Source: DATAQC01 sp038232455 (GTDB lineage Bacteria > Actinomycetota > Acidimicrobiia > Acidimicrobiales > AC-14). From it: a stretch of 8,131 bases of DNA. Every line of letters starts with the position of its first letter. Position 1 is the first letter of the stretch. Of this stretch, positions 1-7,159 are shown piece by piece. The position numbers and the translations under genes were made by a program. Under the pieces are notes generated by a model. The model saw only the letters and a list, made by a program, of their open reading frames with translations. It searched no databases and had not been told where the DNA came from. The stretch lies in the NCBI GenBank assembly GCA_038232455.1, contig JBBSHU010000122.1, forward strand, positions 1-8,131. The letters run 5' to 3'.

Positions 1-540
1 CATGGCGGCCAGGGCCTCGCCCGTCTCGTCGCACCACACGCCGAGGGGATGGAACCCGAATCCCCGCTTATAGGTCGGCGCCGCGTCCTGTTTGTCGGAG
101 TGGGCATCGACGAGCGTGGCGTCGAAGTCCAGGGTCACCGTGGCCGGCGCCGCGCCGGCGGCCCACACCGTTGCCCGGGCCACGGCCCGTGCAACGTCGA
201 TGCGTCGCAGCTCCACGGCGTCGACCGCCTCGATGGCCCGCCACGCCGTGGCGTGGGAGGCGACGAGCCCGAACAGCGTCTCCTGGTTTCGCAGCACGGC
301 GAGCTTGGACAGGCAGTCGGCACCGTCGGCGATGGCCACGGCCATATGGGTGAGCACGACGCCGGGATCGTGGGTGTGCCAGGAGATCCCACACTCGTCC
401 ATCGCCACCGATAGGGCCTCGGTGAGCCCTGAGCGATCGGCCAGCTCGGCCAGCAATCCGGTGCCGGCGTGGGACACCAGGCCCTCACCGTCGGTGGTCA
501 CCCTCGCACGCCGGACGGACTGACTACGATGCACCTTCAA
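1..540 (-). CDS. IS1380-family transposase, N-terminal part (runs off window)
   Basis: This is a DDE transposase of the IS1380 type, which moves its insertion sequence by cut and paste. I read 180 codons without a stop from a TTG start at 540 to the window edge; family members are usually about 450-480 residues, so roughly the first 40 percent is here. The diagnostic stretch is LDFDATLVDAH followed by KRGFGFHPLGVW (about residues 137-169). It matches the family's conserved D-x-DAT...FGFHPL block, and D140 is the probable first catalytic aspartate. The N-terminus has the usual GLVSHAGTGLL segment (residues 20-30). The TTG start is chosen because AGGAGG (549-554) lies 8 nt upstream; a GTG two codons later is spaced less well. 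The truncation comes from the window edge, so whether the gene is intact cannot be judged. Confidence 0.92.
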   Translation of the reverse strand, partial: MKVHRSQSVRRARVTTDGEGLVSHAGTGLLAELADRSGLTEALSVAMDECGISWHTHDPGVVLTHMAVAIADGADCLSKLAVLRNQETLFGLVASHATAWRAIEAVDAVELRRIDVARAVARATVWAAGAAPATVTLDFDATLVDAHSDKQDAAPTYKRGFGFHPLGVWCDETGEALAAM

Positions 541-604
541 GGAGCGCTCCTCCTGGTGGGATTGCCTGCGTAGAGAACACGCATTCTCCCAGGTCAGGAG
601 CGCT
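1..604 (-). mobile_element. IS1380-family insertion sequence, transposase-proximal end
   Basis: The element containing the transposase enters from the left edge, and its 5' end should lie shortly upstream of the TTG start. I place the outer limit tentatively near 590-604. The segment there holds a small inverted repeat, GAGAA (573-577) with TTCTC (584-588). AGGAGCGCT occurs at 540-548 and again at 596-604. The terminal inverted repeat and target duplication cannot be confirmed, because the other end of the element is outside the window. Confidence 0.5.
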
Positions 605-629
605 TTTTCGCGGAGCTACGGGCAGTTCT

Positions 630-896
630 TCACGAAGCCGCGCGAACAATCGAGGCTAGGTCCTCTGTAGCGGGGCTTGATGGCCGCCCCGAGCGGTCCG
701 TCAGCTGAACGTTGATAATTCGGAGTCCGGCTTCAGGTGCGAGTGCGGCAAGATCCAGCAGCTGTGAACTGCCAGGTGATACCGCCTGCGCGGCGCTCTC
801 ATCCCGAGACCGAGGCGCGCCAGCGGGACGGTCAACAAGGTCGAGGTCGAAGGACCCCCCCGGGTCCGGCCGCTCGACTAGCTGGAGGACCGCCAT
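630..896 (-). CDS. Doubtful hypothetical ORF, 88 codons
   Basis: An open frame with an ATG at 896, in the same direction as the transfer genes and about 200 bp downstream of them. The product is acidic-to-neutral and rich in Ala, Asp, Leu and Ser, with no membrane segment or recognisable motif. Its residue composition is protein-like (for example the LLDLAALAPEAG segment), but third-position GC is only about half, unlike the transfer genes. No ribosome binding site is visible before the ATG. It stops about 30 bp from the presumed IS end. It could be a real small protein, the remnant of a gene whose start has been lost, or chance. Confidence 0.25.
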   Translation of the reverse strand: MAVLQLVERPDPGGSFDLDLVDRPAGAPRSRDESAAQAVSPGSSQLLDLAALAPEAGLRIINVQLTDRSGRPSSPATEDLASIVRAAS

Positions 897-1047
897 GTCA
901 TCAACCTATCGACTATCTGCGCATGACCGGCAGGGAAGGCTTGCCCGGAGGAACGTATGTTCGGATTGTAGGACCAGGGGTACGACAGCTTGGGATGGCG
1001 AGGCAGCAGGCCCGGGCCGATCACGTCGCTGGCCCCGCCGGTCCAGA

Positions 1048-1092
1048 AGGGTCCACTCAACCGGGATCCTCGGCTTCCACGGTGGACGCCCT
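1048..1092 (-). terminator. Possible stem-loop after coupling-protein gene
   Basis: AGGGTCCAC (1048-1056) can pair with GTGGAC-G-CCCT (1082-1092) with one bulged G and a 25-nt loop. It begins 12 bp beyond the stop codon of the coupling-protein gene. No run of T follows on the minus strand, so it is not a standard intrinsic terminator; it could stabilise the mRNA 3' end or be chance. Confidence 0.25.
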
Positions 1093-1104
1093 CTGGCTGG
1101 TCGA

Positions 1105-2865
1105 TCATCCGGATGCCCTGCGCCGAAGCCGTCGGATGCGGTACCAAGGCTTGATCCGAACGTGCGCTGCCGGCAGCGTGCCGTGAACCAGCAGGGCGTC
1201 GCCCGGTCGCATCTGGCGTAGTGCAGCCGGCGGAACGAGCGGGACGTCGGTGACGCTCGGACGGTCGGGGTCGTAGCCTGACTGGCTGCTGAGGCGGGAC
1301 TGCACGTGCTCGTCACCGAGGAGCCGGCTGAGGTACTGCAGACCAGCTTCGTCGCTCATGCCAGCGAAGAAGAGCTTGGTGAGGTGATTGGTGAGGATTG
1401 CCTGCGACTGGCGACCGTAGGCGGCCTCGATCTGGGCGATGGACTGCCAGGCGGTCACGAGGTGCACGCCGATCCCCGCAAGAGTCGATGCCCACGACGC
1501 CAGCTGGTCGGGCCGCAACGTGGCCGCCTCGTCGATCACCAGGAGCAGCGGCGGGTCCAGGGGCTTGCCCGTCCGCAGGTACCGGTCGAAGGCCTGGCCG
1601 ACGATGTCGTTGAGCATCCCGCCGAGCACCGGCCGCAACCGGTGCTGGTCGTTCAGGGGGATGCATGCAAACAGCGTGTTGTTGTTTGCCAGCAACCAGT
1701 CGAGGTCGATCGTGCAGCTCCCGGTCGCGGCGGCAACGAGGGGATCGATCCATGGCCACACCATCGTTCTGGCGGTGGCATAGACCCCTGACACGGTCCG
1801 GTGATCGTTGCGCCATAGACCCTCGAGAACGGTCGTTGCAAACTCACCCGCCTCCTTCCGGGCCGGATCGCCGTCGGCCTTCAGGGCCCGCATGAGGGGC
1901 TGCACCTGGCCCACCGAGTCCTCCATGGGCATGTCCGTCCCGACGACCCACTCGACGATGTCCGCGAATGTCCGGTCCTTGCTGTTCGCAGCGATTACCA
2001 GCAGCGCGGCGATCAGGCTCTCCGCCATCTGCAACCAGAAGTCACCTCCCTCGCCGCTCGAATCCCGGCGAGGGGCGGCCTCGGCGATCTGTCGGGCGGC
2101 CCTCACTGCGCCGCTCACCGTCGTGGCTCCTCGCAGCGGGCTCCAGGTGGCGCCCTCCCTGCCGGTCACGCCGCTCGGATCGAAGACCTTCACGTCGCCG
2201 AGTGACCGTCGCCACGACTCCGTGGCGTCGAGGAAGTCACTCTTGAGCGACACCAGGATCGCCGGGTGCCGCCACTCGAACACGCCGTTGATGATGTTCG
2301 TCGTCTTGCCCGACCGGCTGGGGCCGACCGCCATCACCCCTCCTGGGCCGCTCGAGAGTCGGTGCCTCTTCTTCTTGGGGCCCGCGGCCTCCGTCGCGAT
2401 GACCCGCCTGCCTACCCGCCCGAGGACGAACCGCCCGGGTACGGGGCGCCGGATGAGTAAAGGGGTCAGCTCCATTGGTTTGGCCAGCCGGCCTTGGGCA
2501 GCCACGCCTGCACGCCGACGTCGGTCGAGCGGCTCCAGCGGCTGGTGGAAGACCTTCCAGCCCAAGATCGCCAGCCCGGCACCGCTGAGTAGCGCCACGA
2601 GCGACGCCACCCAATACAGGACGGGTCCGGGAAGCTGGTCCCGCTGGGTGGCCGGCCACGCCAGGCGGGGGTCGCCGACATGGTCGGGCAGCGCCAGCAT
2701 GGCCTTCCCTGCGTCGTCGACAGTCGTGTGCAGTGCATGGCCGTGCGCCGCCAGCGACGCCAGCTGGGCGCCAGCCCACGCGCACAGCACCAGCCCCACC
2801 AGGGCGCCGAGCGCCGCAAAGGCGATCTTGTCGAGCGTGTCGTCGCGTTCAACGGTCTTGTTCAC
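1105..2865 (-). CDS. Type IV coupling protein (TraG/VirD4/TraD-like ATPase)
   Basis: An inner-membrane hexameric ATPase that links the relaxosome to the mating channel in conjugation. The 586-aa product has two N-terminal hydrophobic segments (about 13-33 and 81-103), as usual for coupling proteins. A cytosolic P-loop domain follows, with Walker A GPSRSGKT (181-188) and Walker B LLLVIDEAA (440-448, acidic pair D445/E446). TAWQSIAQIEAAYG (471-484) fits the glutamine-containing sensor region of this family. A basic C-terminus ends the protein. The start is GTG with AGGAG (2873-2877) 7 nt upstream; its first bases overlap the relaxase stop as GTGA, which suggests translational coupling. Length is normal for the soluble-domain-plus-anchor type. 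The family assignment is firm. The partner channel is not encoded in the window, so the channel it serves is unknown. Confidence 0.95.
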   Translation of the reverse strand: MNKTVERDDTLDKIAFAALGALVGLVLCAWAGAQLASLAAHGHALHTTVDDAGKAMLALPDHVGDPRLAWPATQRDQLPGPVLYWVASLVALLSGAGLAILGWKVFHQPLEPLDRRRRAGVAAQGRLAKPMELTPLLIRRPVPGRFVLGRVGRRVIATEAAGPKKKRHRLSSGPGGVMAVGPSRSGKTTNIINGVFEWRHPAILVSLKSDFLDATESWRRSLGDVKVFDPSGVTGREGATWSPLRGATTVSGAVRAARQIAEAAPRRDSSGEGGDFWLQMAESLIAALLVIAANSKDRTFADIVEWVVGTDMPMEDSVGQVQPLMRALKADGDPARKEAGEFATTVLEGLWRNDHRTVSGVYATARTMVWPWIDPLVAAATGSCTIDLDWLLANNNTLFACIPLNDQHRLRPVLGGMLNDIVGQAFDRYLRTGKPLDPPLLLVIDEAATLRPDQLASWASTLAGIGVHLVTAWQSIAQIEAAYGRQSQAILTNHLTKLFFAGMSDEAGLQYLSRLLGDEHVQSRLSSQSGYDPDRPSVTDVPLVPPAALRQMRPGDALLVHGTLPAAHVRIKPWYRIRRLRRRASG

Positions 2866-5267
2866 AGATCCACTCCTGAGGGTGCGATGTGGTCGATTGC
2901 TGCGGTCTTGGCGCCGCTCCGGTGGAGTGCCGCCTTGAAGGAGGAAACGGGGTCGAGCTCGGGCCCGGGGCCGTGGCCTGCCTCCGGTTCGGGCGCCACG
3001 AGATAGACCTGGTTGCTCAGCCGTCCCCGGGTCAGGCTCGTGTAGGCGGCTTCGATCGTGAAGGTGTCGTCGCCGAGGACGAAGAGGCGATCACAGGTCA
3101 CGCCCTGGCTCTTGTGGATGGTGGCCGCGTATCCGTGGGTCAGATGACCGGCCTCGATGTACTCGACTGGGAAATGGGCCATCTGGCCATCGGCGAGCCT
3201 GACCTTCAGGACACTGTCGTCGGCCGACACGACAGTGCCCCGGCTCCCGTTGAGCAGGCCCAGGCGGCGTCTGTTCTGAAGGGCCAGCACCTCATCGCCG
3301 ACGGCGAAGGAATGTCCTCCGGCATCGAGGACCTCGACTCCGACCTCACCGCGGGCCAGGAGCAGCTGGCGCGCCCGGTCATTGAGGTCGGCCACCGTCG
3401 AGCGGCGGGCGGCCACCATGAGGACGTGGTCACCCTTGGTCCTGGCGGCGTGCCAGTCACCCACGAGGCCGTCACGGAGGCGGTCGGCGTTGTCGGAGGT
3501 GACGACCATCCCGTGTCGTTGCATGCGATCGAGAGCGGCCTCGACGTGGCCGAGACGGAGCTCGGCCGCCACCGCACGCTCTTCGGGGTCGAGCTGCCGC
3601 CGGTTCTCGGTCAACTCCGCGTAGCCGAGCCGCGTGGCGAGGGCAGCGAACAGTCCGCCGGCGTCGATCTCCGGCAGCTGCTTGGGGTCACCGACCAGGA
3701 CGACCTTGGTTCCCGTACCCCGGGCCTCGTCGACCAGCGCGGCCAGACGACGCGTGCCGACCATCCCGGCCTCGTCGACCACGATGACGCTCGAACCGTC
3801 CAGTCGCTCCCTGCCCTGGGCAAGACGCATCCGGAAACGGTCGATCGTCTGGGACGGGATGCCCGAGCCGTGCTGCAGCTCGGCGGCCGCACGGGCCGCA
3901 AGCGAGAGACCGAGCACCCGGTAGCCCGACGCCTGCCACGACTCGCGAGCGGCATCGAGCGAGAAGGTCTTGCCCGTACCCGCCGGGCCGATGACGATGT
4001 CGAGGGGGCGCCCGGAGCCGGTGATGGTCTGCACGACTTGGCGTTGGTCGTCGCCCAACGAGGGTCGGGCATCGACTGCTCGCTGCACGGCAGCGCGGGT
4101 GGAAACGGCCGTCGCCACGCTTGGCGAGCCGACCAGCTCGACCGTACGGCGCTCCAGGGCAAGCATCTCCGGCGTCGTCCAGCGCGCCTCGGCCACGGCG
4201 ACGGCGTTGGTGGTCGAGAGCCATTCGTCGGTCCCCTGCTCGAGCTCGTCGAGGGATGCCCCCTGGGTCGCCGCCTGGGCGAGGGTCCGCACCACGTCTC
4301 GTCGGAGGAACGTGGAATGGGACTCGGTCACCTGTTCGGCCACCTCGGCGTCGTCGACTTCGAGAACGGGGGTACGCAGGAGCCGTGGTAGCTGGCCCAC
4401 CTCGAACCCGAAGGATGCAGCCCGGGCCGTCCAGCGGTCGCGCAGCTCGGGCTCCGAGAGGTGCTCGCCCTTGGTCATCCTCGTGTCGAGGGTGGCGGCC
4501 TGGGCGCCCTTGGCCGACACGGCGCCGTGGCGCTCCATGGCGGCGACGATCTCCCGCCGGCGGTGGGAGAACTCCCGACGCAGCGCCGGCGGCACGCCGG
4601 CGACGTCGGCATGTCCCTGGGCCACCTCCTCGAACAGCACACCCGTCGAGCGGGCCATCTCGTAGCGCAGGACCGCCTGGTAGACGAAGCCGGCCGTGCG
4701 TCCGTGGCGATACAGCTCACGGTTGTCGAGCGCCGTCCAGCGACCGTCGGGGCCCTCGGCCATGTTGGCGATGAGGACATGGGTGTGCAGCGCGGGATCG
4801 CCGGCGCGGCTCGTGCGGTGGCGGAAGGCTGCACCGATGAAGCCGTCGGCTTCGCACACCTCTGCCCCCCAGTGCCCCCGCCGCACCCGGCAGGCGTGGC
4901 GCTCGAGGTACTCCATGGCGGCATCGACGGCCCGGTCGTGACAGGCGACCACGGCTTCGGCCGTCGGCCCGTCGCCCAGGCCCCACACGAGCGAGATCGA
5001 CTTGGGTGCCGACAGCGTCAGGTCCATCCCGGGCCGGGTCGTGTTGGTGGAGCGGAGCGGCTCACCGGTGCCGGGCTCGCGGCCGGCGAGCACGGCCCGG
5101 AGGTCGTCGGTGGCGACCCGGCCTTCGAGACCGAGGCTGGCGGCGCCCTGGCCGACCCAGCGGCCGGGAACCTCGCCCACGTGGAGGTAGTAGTCCTCGG
5201 CGCCGTCGAGGACCTCCTCGAGGTAGTAGGCCTCCTGGCCGAGGCTCAGGCGGCCGATGCTCAGCAC
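2862..5267 (-). CDS. MobF relaxase-helicase (TrwC/TraI type), 801 aa
   Basis: It nicks the transferred strand at oriT, stays covalently bound to it, and unwinds the plasmid for transfer. The relaxase domain (about 1-300) has the N-terminal tyrosine pairs Y14/Y15 and Y26/Y27, the DLTLSAPKS block (82-90), and the three-histidine metal site H150, H161, H163 (FRH...LHTH). The helicase half is RecD/UvrD-like: Walker A GPAGTGKT (427-434), Walker B VIVVDEAGM (494-502), GDPKQ (526-530), HGYAATIHKSQG (711-722) and the arginine-finger motif AYTSLTRGR (741-749). The frame stays open 83 codons further upstream. I take the GTG at 5267 because it gives the standard LSIGRLSLGQ beginning and has GGGAG (5274-5278) 6 nt upstream. 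The longer version would overlap the HTH gene. It sits between the HTH gene and the coupling protein and overlaps the latter by 4 bp. No key residue is missing. Confidence 0.96.
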   Translation of the reverse strand: MLSIGRLSLGQEAYYLEEVLDGAEDYYLHVGEVPGRWVGQGAASLGLEGRVATDDLRAVLAGREPGTGEPLRSTNTTRPGMDLTLSAPKSISLVWGLGDGPTAEAVVACHDRAVDAAMEYLERHACRVRRGHWGAEVCEADGFIGAAFRHRTSRAGDPALHTHVLIANMAEGPDGRWTALDNRELYRHGRTAGFVYQAVLRYEMARSTGVLFEEVAQGHADVAGVPPALRREFSHRRREIVAAMERHGAVSAKGAQAATLDTRMTKGEHLSEPELRDRWTARAASFGFEVGQLPRLLRTPVLEVDDAEVAEQVTESHSTFLRRDVVRTLAQAATQGASLDELEQGTDEWLSTTNAVAVAEARWTTPEMLALERRTVELVGSPSVATAVSTRAAVQRAVDARPSLGDDQRQVVQTITGSGRPLDIVIGPAGTGKTFSLDAARESWQASGYRVLGLSLAARAAAELQHGSGIPSQTIDRFRMRLAQGRERLDGSSVIVVDEAGMVGTRRLAALVDEARGTGTKVVLVGDPKQLPEIDAGGLFAALATRLGYAELTENRRQLDPEERAVAAELRLGHVEAALDRMQRHGMVVTSDNADRLRDGLVGDWHAARTKGDHVLMVAARRSTVADLNDRARQLLLARGEVGVEVLDAGGHSFAVGDEVLALQNRRRLGLLNGSRGTVVSADDSVLKVRLADGQMAHFPVEYIEAGHLTHGYAATIHKSQGVTCDRLFVLGDDTFTIEAAYTSLTRGRLSNQVYLVAPEPEAGHGPGPELDPVSSFKAALHRSGAKTAAIDHIAPSGVDL

Positions 5268-5343
5268 GGTCGGCTCCCGAGGCACGCGGAGGCAGGGGGC
5301 ACCCCGGTGCAAGTGTGTGGAAGGCAGGTAGGGCGCGGCACAG

Positions 5344-5577
5344 CTAGCTCGCCTCCCCGCCGAGGTCGTCGCCAAGGAAGCGCTCGACGGAGCGTCGGGC
5401 GAAGCGCCAGCGGCCGCCGATGCGGCGGACGTCGACGGGACAGCGTCCCTGGCGTGCCAGCCGTCGCAGGGTGTGGGCGGTCGTGGCGAGGAGCGGTGCC
5501 ACTTCCTCGGCGTCAAGCCAAGGGTTGGTTGGCCGACGGTGGTTGTCTTCCGGATGGGATGGTTCGTTGATCGTCAT
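5344..5577 (-). CDS. Small HTH DNA-binding protein (MerR/excisionase type)
   Basis: A 77-residue protein that is nearly all one winged helix-turn-helix of the HTH_17/excisionase class. It opens with WLDAEEVAPLL (20-30), has a recognition helix around TAHTLRRLARQG (33-44), a basic wing VRRIGGRWRFARRS (50-63), and the closing VERFLG (64-69). Such proteins act as excisionases, as repressors, or as accessory DNA-bending factors. It is the first gene of the transfer cluster, 76 bp before the relaxase. That position resembles the relaxosome accessory gene trwA in MobF plasmids, although TrwA has a different fold, so the analogy is inference. No Shine-Dalgarno is visible before the ATG at 5577, so translation may be leaderless or weak. 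A GTCAT/ATGAC palindrome covers the start codon, which suggests self-control. No integrase is present to support an excisionase role. Confidence 0.85.
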   Translation of the reverse strand: MTINEPSHPEDNHRRPTNPWLDAEEVAPLLATTAHTLRRLARQGRCPVDVRRIGGRWRFARRSVERFLGDDLGGEAS

Positions 5578-5586
5578 GGTGATGAC
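5573..5586. promoter_or_regulatory. Palindrome over the HTH gene start (candidate operator)
   Basis: GTCAT (5573-5577) and ATGAC (5582-5586) form a perfect 5-bp inverted repeat around GGTG and overlap the ATG. The same half-site GTCAT recurs at 5609-5613 in the nearby hairpin. I infer a binding site for the HTH protein or a relaxosome factor; this is unproven. Confidence 0.35.
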
Positions 5587-5608
5587 GATGCGCTACGGCG
5601 CCTTCTGG

Positions 5609-5645
5609 GTCATCCCCCTCTCATGAGGCACAAGAGGGGGTTGAC
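5609..5645. promoter_or_regulatory. Long hairpin upstream of the transfer operon (candidate oriT or operator)
   Basis: GTCA-T-CCCCCTCT (5609-5621) pairs with AGAGGGGG-T-TGAC (5633-5645): an 8-bp and a 4-bp stem separated by one T/T mismatch, with an 11-nt loop. It lies 32 bp before the HTH gene that heads the relaxase operon. MobF origins of transfer typically have an inverted repeat next to nic and close to the relaxase operon, so this is the best oriT candidate in the window. No run of T follows on either side, which argues against an intrinsic terminator. I cannot identify the nic site. Confidence 0.45.
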
Positions 5646-5729
5646 AGGTGCGAAACGTTCAGCTACGGGCGGCGCCGCTCCGGAAGGATGGGCTGCAGGT
5701 CGCTCCCCTTCGGGTTGCGCGGCGCGGCG

Positions 5730-5855
5730 CTACTCGATGGCCTCGGCCAGTTGCTCGAAGGACTGGAACGAGCCGCCCACGAACACGCGGGCGGGTCGTG
5801 GCCAGAGGTCGCCGCTTCCGCCGCCGCTGACCAACTTGACGGTGATCCCGACCAT
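5730..5855 (-). CDS. 41-aa ORF resembling the N-terminus of pRiA4b ORF-3-type proteins
   Basis: The frame from ATG 5855 to TAG 5730 encodes a 41-residue peptide beginning MVGITVKLVSGGG, with LWPRPARVFVGG (about 17-28) and FQSFEQLAEAIE at the end. From memory, this is the pattern at the start of plasmid pRiA4b ORF-3 family proteins: a beta strand, then PRPGRVF, then a TFxQLAxAI helix. Those proteins usually continue for more than 100 residues, and here a stop follows the helix directly. It begins 15 bp after the XRE regulator stop, so it is probably in the same transcript. The Shine-Dalgarno is weak (GAGG about 12 nt upstream). It may be a truncated relic or a true microprotein; the function of the full family is unclear. 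Confidence 0.6.
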   Translation of the reverse strand: MVGITVKLVSGGGSGDLWPRPARVFVGGSFQSFEQLAEAIE

Positions 5856-5870
5856 GTGAGCGCCACACCT

Positions 5871-7025
5871 CTACGGAACGGCGCCCGACCCGTTAGCGCG
5901 CGTCTGGTCGCGCCGGAGACGAACCGACGCGTCGAGGGCAGCCGCCGGTGACGCCATCGCGGCGGCGTCGGCGATCTCCTGGGCGATGGCTCGCCGGCGG
6001 CGCCGATCAAGCTGATCTCGGAGCTTCTGCATCTCCGCCACCAGGGCCGGGTCCGGCTCTGGGAGCTCGGTGACGATCCGCGTCACTGGCCAGTGCTCGG
6101 TCGATGGGGACCACCGCGTGTCGCCGATGGTCCCGATCAACGTGGCCGCCACCTTGTCGGACTCGAGATCGGACAGCCCGTCCCAGAACGCATCGTCGTG
6201 CACGAACGCTCGAAGCTCGGCCTTCATCTCCTCGATGGTCAGGATTCGGCCGTCGACCGCTCCCGCCAGCCGGCAGAGGTCCTCGAGCTCTCGCACCACG
6301 AGCCGCCGGAACTTCGCCGCCGAGCATCCAACGGAAAGGCCGTCAAGACCCCGCAGCTTCGCGCCCGAGCGCACAGGGGTGGTCGCCAACAGCGAGGCAA
6401 ACGGCTCAGGATCGGTGAGCAGCAGGAGCGTCTGTCGGAACACGGCAACGCCTACCTCTCGCCGCACCTGGCCCGTGCCCCCGAGAAGGAACGTTCGCCC
6501 GGTCCACCGCATCAGGTCCCCGAGGACGTCGGTGTAGCGATCGAGGATGTACGCCGAGCCGTCGGGCGGTGGCGCCTGGGTCCGCTTCGTTGGATGGAGC
6601 ACCAGCGGGACGTGAGCGCCCGCGTGGCTCGGCCCGTACCGGGCGACCAGGCACATGAGGGCGAGATCACCGTGGGAAATCGCCCGAACAGCGAGAACCC
6701 CGTGCTCGCCAAAGTCGACCTCGCCCTTGGGCAGACGACCACGAAGTCGCATCAACACTTGGCGGGTGAACTCGACGGGCTTCCCGCCGGGCCGGGGCGT
6801 GTACCGGTCGACGAGCCACGCGTAGGCGAGTAGCCAAAGGTCGCCTTCGATCCCGAACGTCGCCGCCAGCGTGTCCAGATACTCGGGCCCGACCCTCGTG
6901 CGGCCCGACTCCCAGCGTTCGTACTTGCCGTAGTCCGTGAGCTCGGCCGCCTGGAGAACCGTCAGGCCGGACTCGTTCCGCAGGGCTCGAACCACCTCGG
7001 GAAACCGGTACACAGGGAACTTCAT
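5871..7025 (-). CDS. XRE-family transcriptional regulator with long C-terminal domain
   Basis: A 384-aa probable DNA-binding regulator. The N-terminal HTH spans about residues 6-60 (FPEVVRALRNESG, then LQAAELTD, then YGKYERWESGRTRV, then YLDTLAATFGI). The turn between the second and third helices is shorter than in typical Xre/Cro proteins. The remaining 300 residues match no domain I can name. They include a hydrophobic run near 195-204, an acidic patch near 276-292, and a highly charged segment near 325-350 (QKLRDQLDRRRRR) that could form a coiled coil. The Shine-Dalgarno is poor (a GGTGGTGG run before the ATG), but the start gives a sensible HTH. A candidate promoter lies about 105 bp upstream. 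Its place before the transfer cluster suggests control of transfer or maintenance, which is inference. Confidence 0.82.
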   Translation of the reverse strand: MKFPVYRFPEVVRALRNESGLTVLQAAELTDYGKYERWESGRTRVGPEYLDTLAATFGIEGDLWLLAYAWLVDRYTPRPGGKPVEFTRQVLMRLRGRLPKGEVDFGEHGVLAVRAISHGDLALMCLVARYGPSHAGAHVPLVLHPTKRTQAPPPDGSAYILDRYTDVLGDLMRWTGRTFLLGGTGQVRREVGVAVFRQTLLLLTDPEPFASLLATTPVRSGAKLRGLDGLSVGCSAAKFRRLVVRELEDLCRLAGAVDGRILTIEEMKAELRAFVHDDAFWDGLSDLESDKVAATLIGTIGDTRWSPSTEHWPVTRIVTELPEPDPALVAEMQKLRDQLDRRRRRAIAQEIADAAAMASPAAALDASVRLRRDQTRANGSGAVP

Positions 7026-7129
7026 GGAACCACCACCGTCGCCACGAATAGGAGCTTTGGGGCCTGCGACCCATGCCGGCGGCGGCCGGCAAGCGTCACG
7101 CCCAACAAGCTCCGAGGGAAAGTTCCGTG

Positions 7130-7159
7130 ATTGTAACTACTCCCCTGTGATCAGGACAA
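7130..7159 (-). promoter_or_regulatory. Candidate promoter for the XRE regulator
   Basis: On the minus strand, TTGTCC (7159-7154) and TACAAT (7135-7130) are separated by 18 bp, a good sigma-70-like pair. The surrounding sequence is locally AT-rich. Transcription would start near 7123 and give a leader of roughly 100 nt before the ATG at 7025. Confidence 0.45.

Larger units (their letters stand above)
541..1104. other. Gene-poor stretch between IS end and coupling-protein gene
   Basis: About 560 bp without a well-supported gene. It holds the presumed IS end (541-604), one unconvincing 88-codon minus-strand ORF (630-896), and an inverted repeat just after the coupling-protein stop (1048-1092). 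The 880-1020 part looks less GC-rich than the transfer genes. No other reading frame here resembles a family I know. It may be degraded sequence or the non-coding tail of the transfer operon. Confidence 0.6.

Noticed and set aside
906..1316. 136-codon minus-strand frame partly inside the coupling-protein gene
   Set aside because: More than half overlaps the coupling protein in another frame, and its composition is typical of a shadow.
1808..2938. 376-codon plus-strand frame opposite the coupling protein
   Set aside because: Antisense shadow of a clearly real ATPase gene; composition is rich in Arg, Ser and Pro and no domain is seen.
2889..4391. 500-codon plus-strand frame opposite the relaxase
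   Set aside because: It mirrors the relaxase codons in GC-rich DNA, has no recognisable motif, and the minus-strand gene carries the full set of relaxase and helicase motifs.
5268..5516. 83-codon N-terminal extension of the relaxase frame
   Set aside because: The extension is Ser/Ala/Arg-rich, overlaps the HTH gene in another frame, and precedes the standard LSIGRLSLGQ relaxase start, which has its own GTG and ribosome binding site.
5609..5645. Hairpin as an intrinsic terminator
   Set aside because: No run of T follows the stem on either strand, so it is better kept as an oriT or operator candidate.
5641..5669. Perfect TTGACA on the plus strand (5641-5646) as a promoter
   Set aside because: The box 17 bp downstream is TACGGG, a poor -10, and no plus-strand gene follows. 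The TTGAC part is explained by the hairpin arm.
6093..6833. 246-codon plus-strand frame opposite the XRE gene
   Set aside because: Shadow frame without motif; the minus strand gives a sensible HTH protein.
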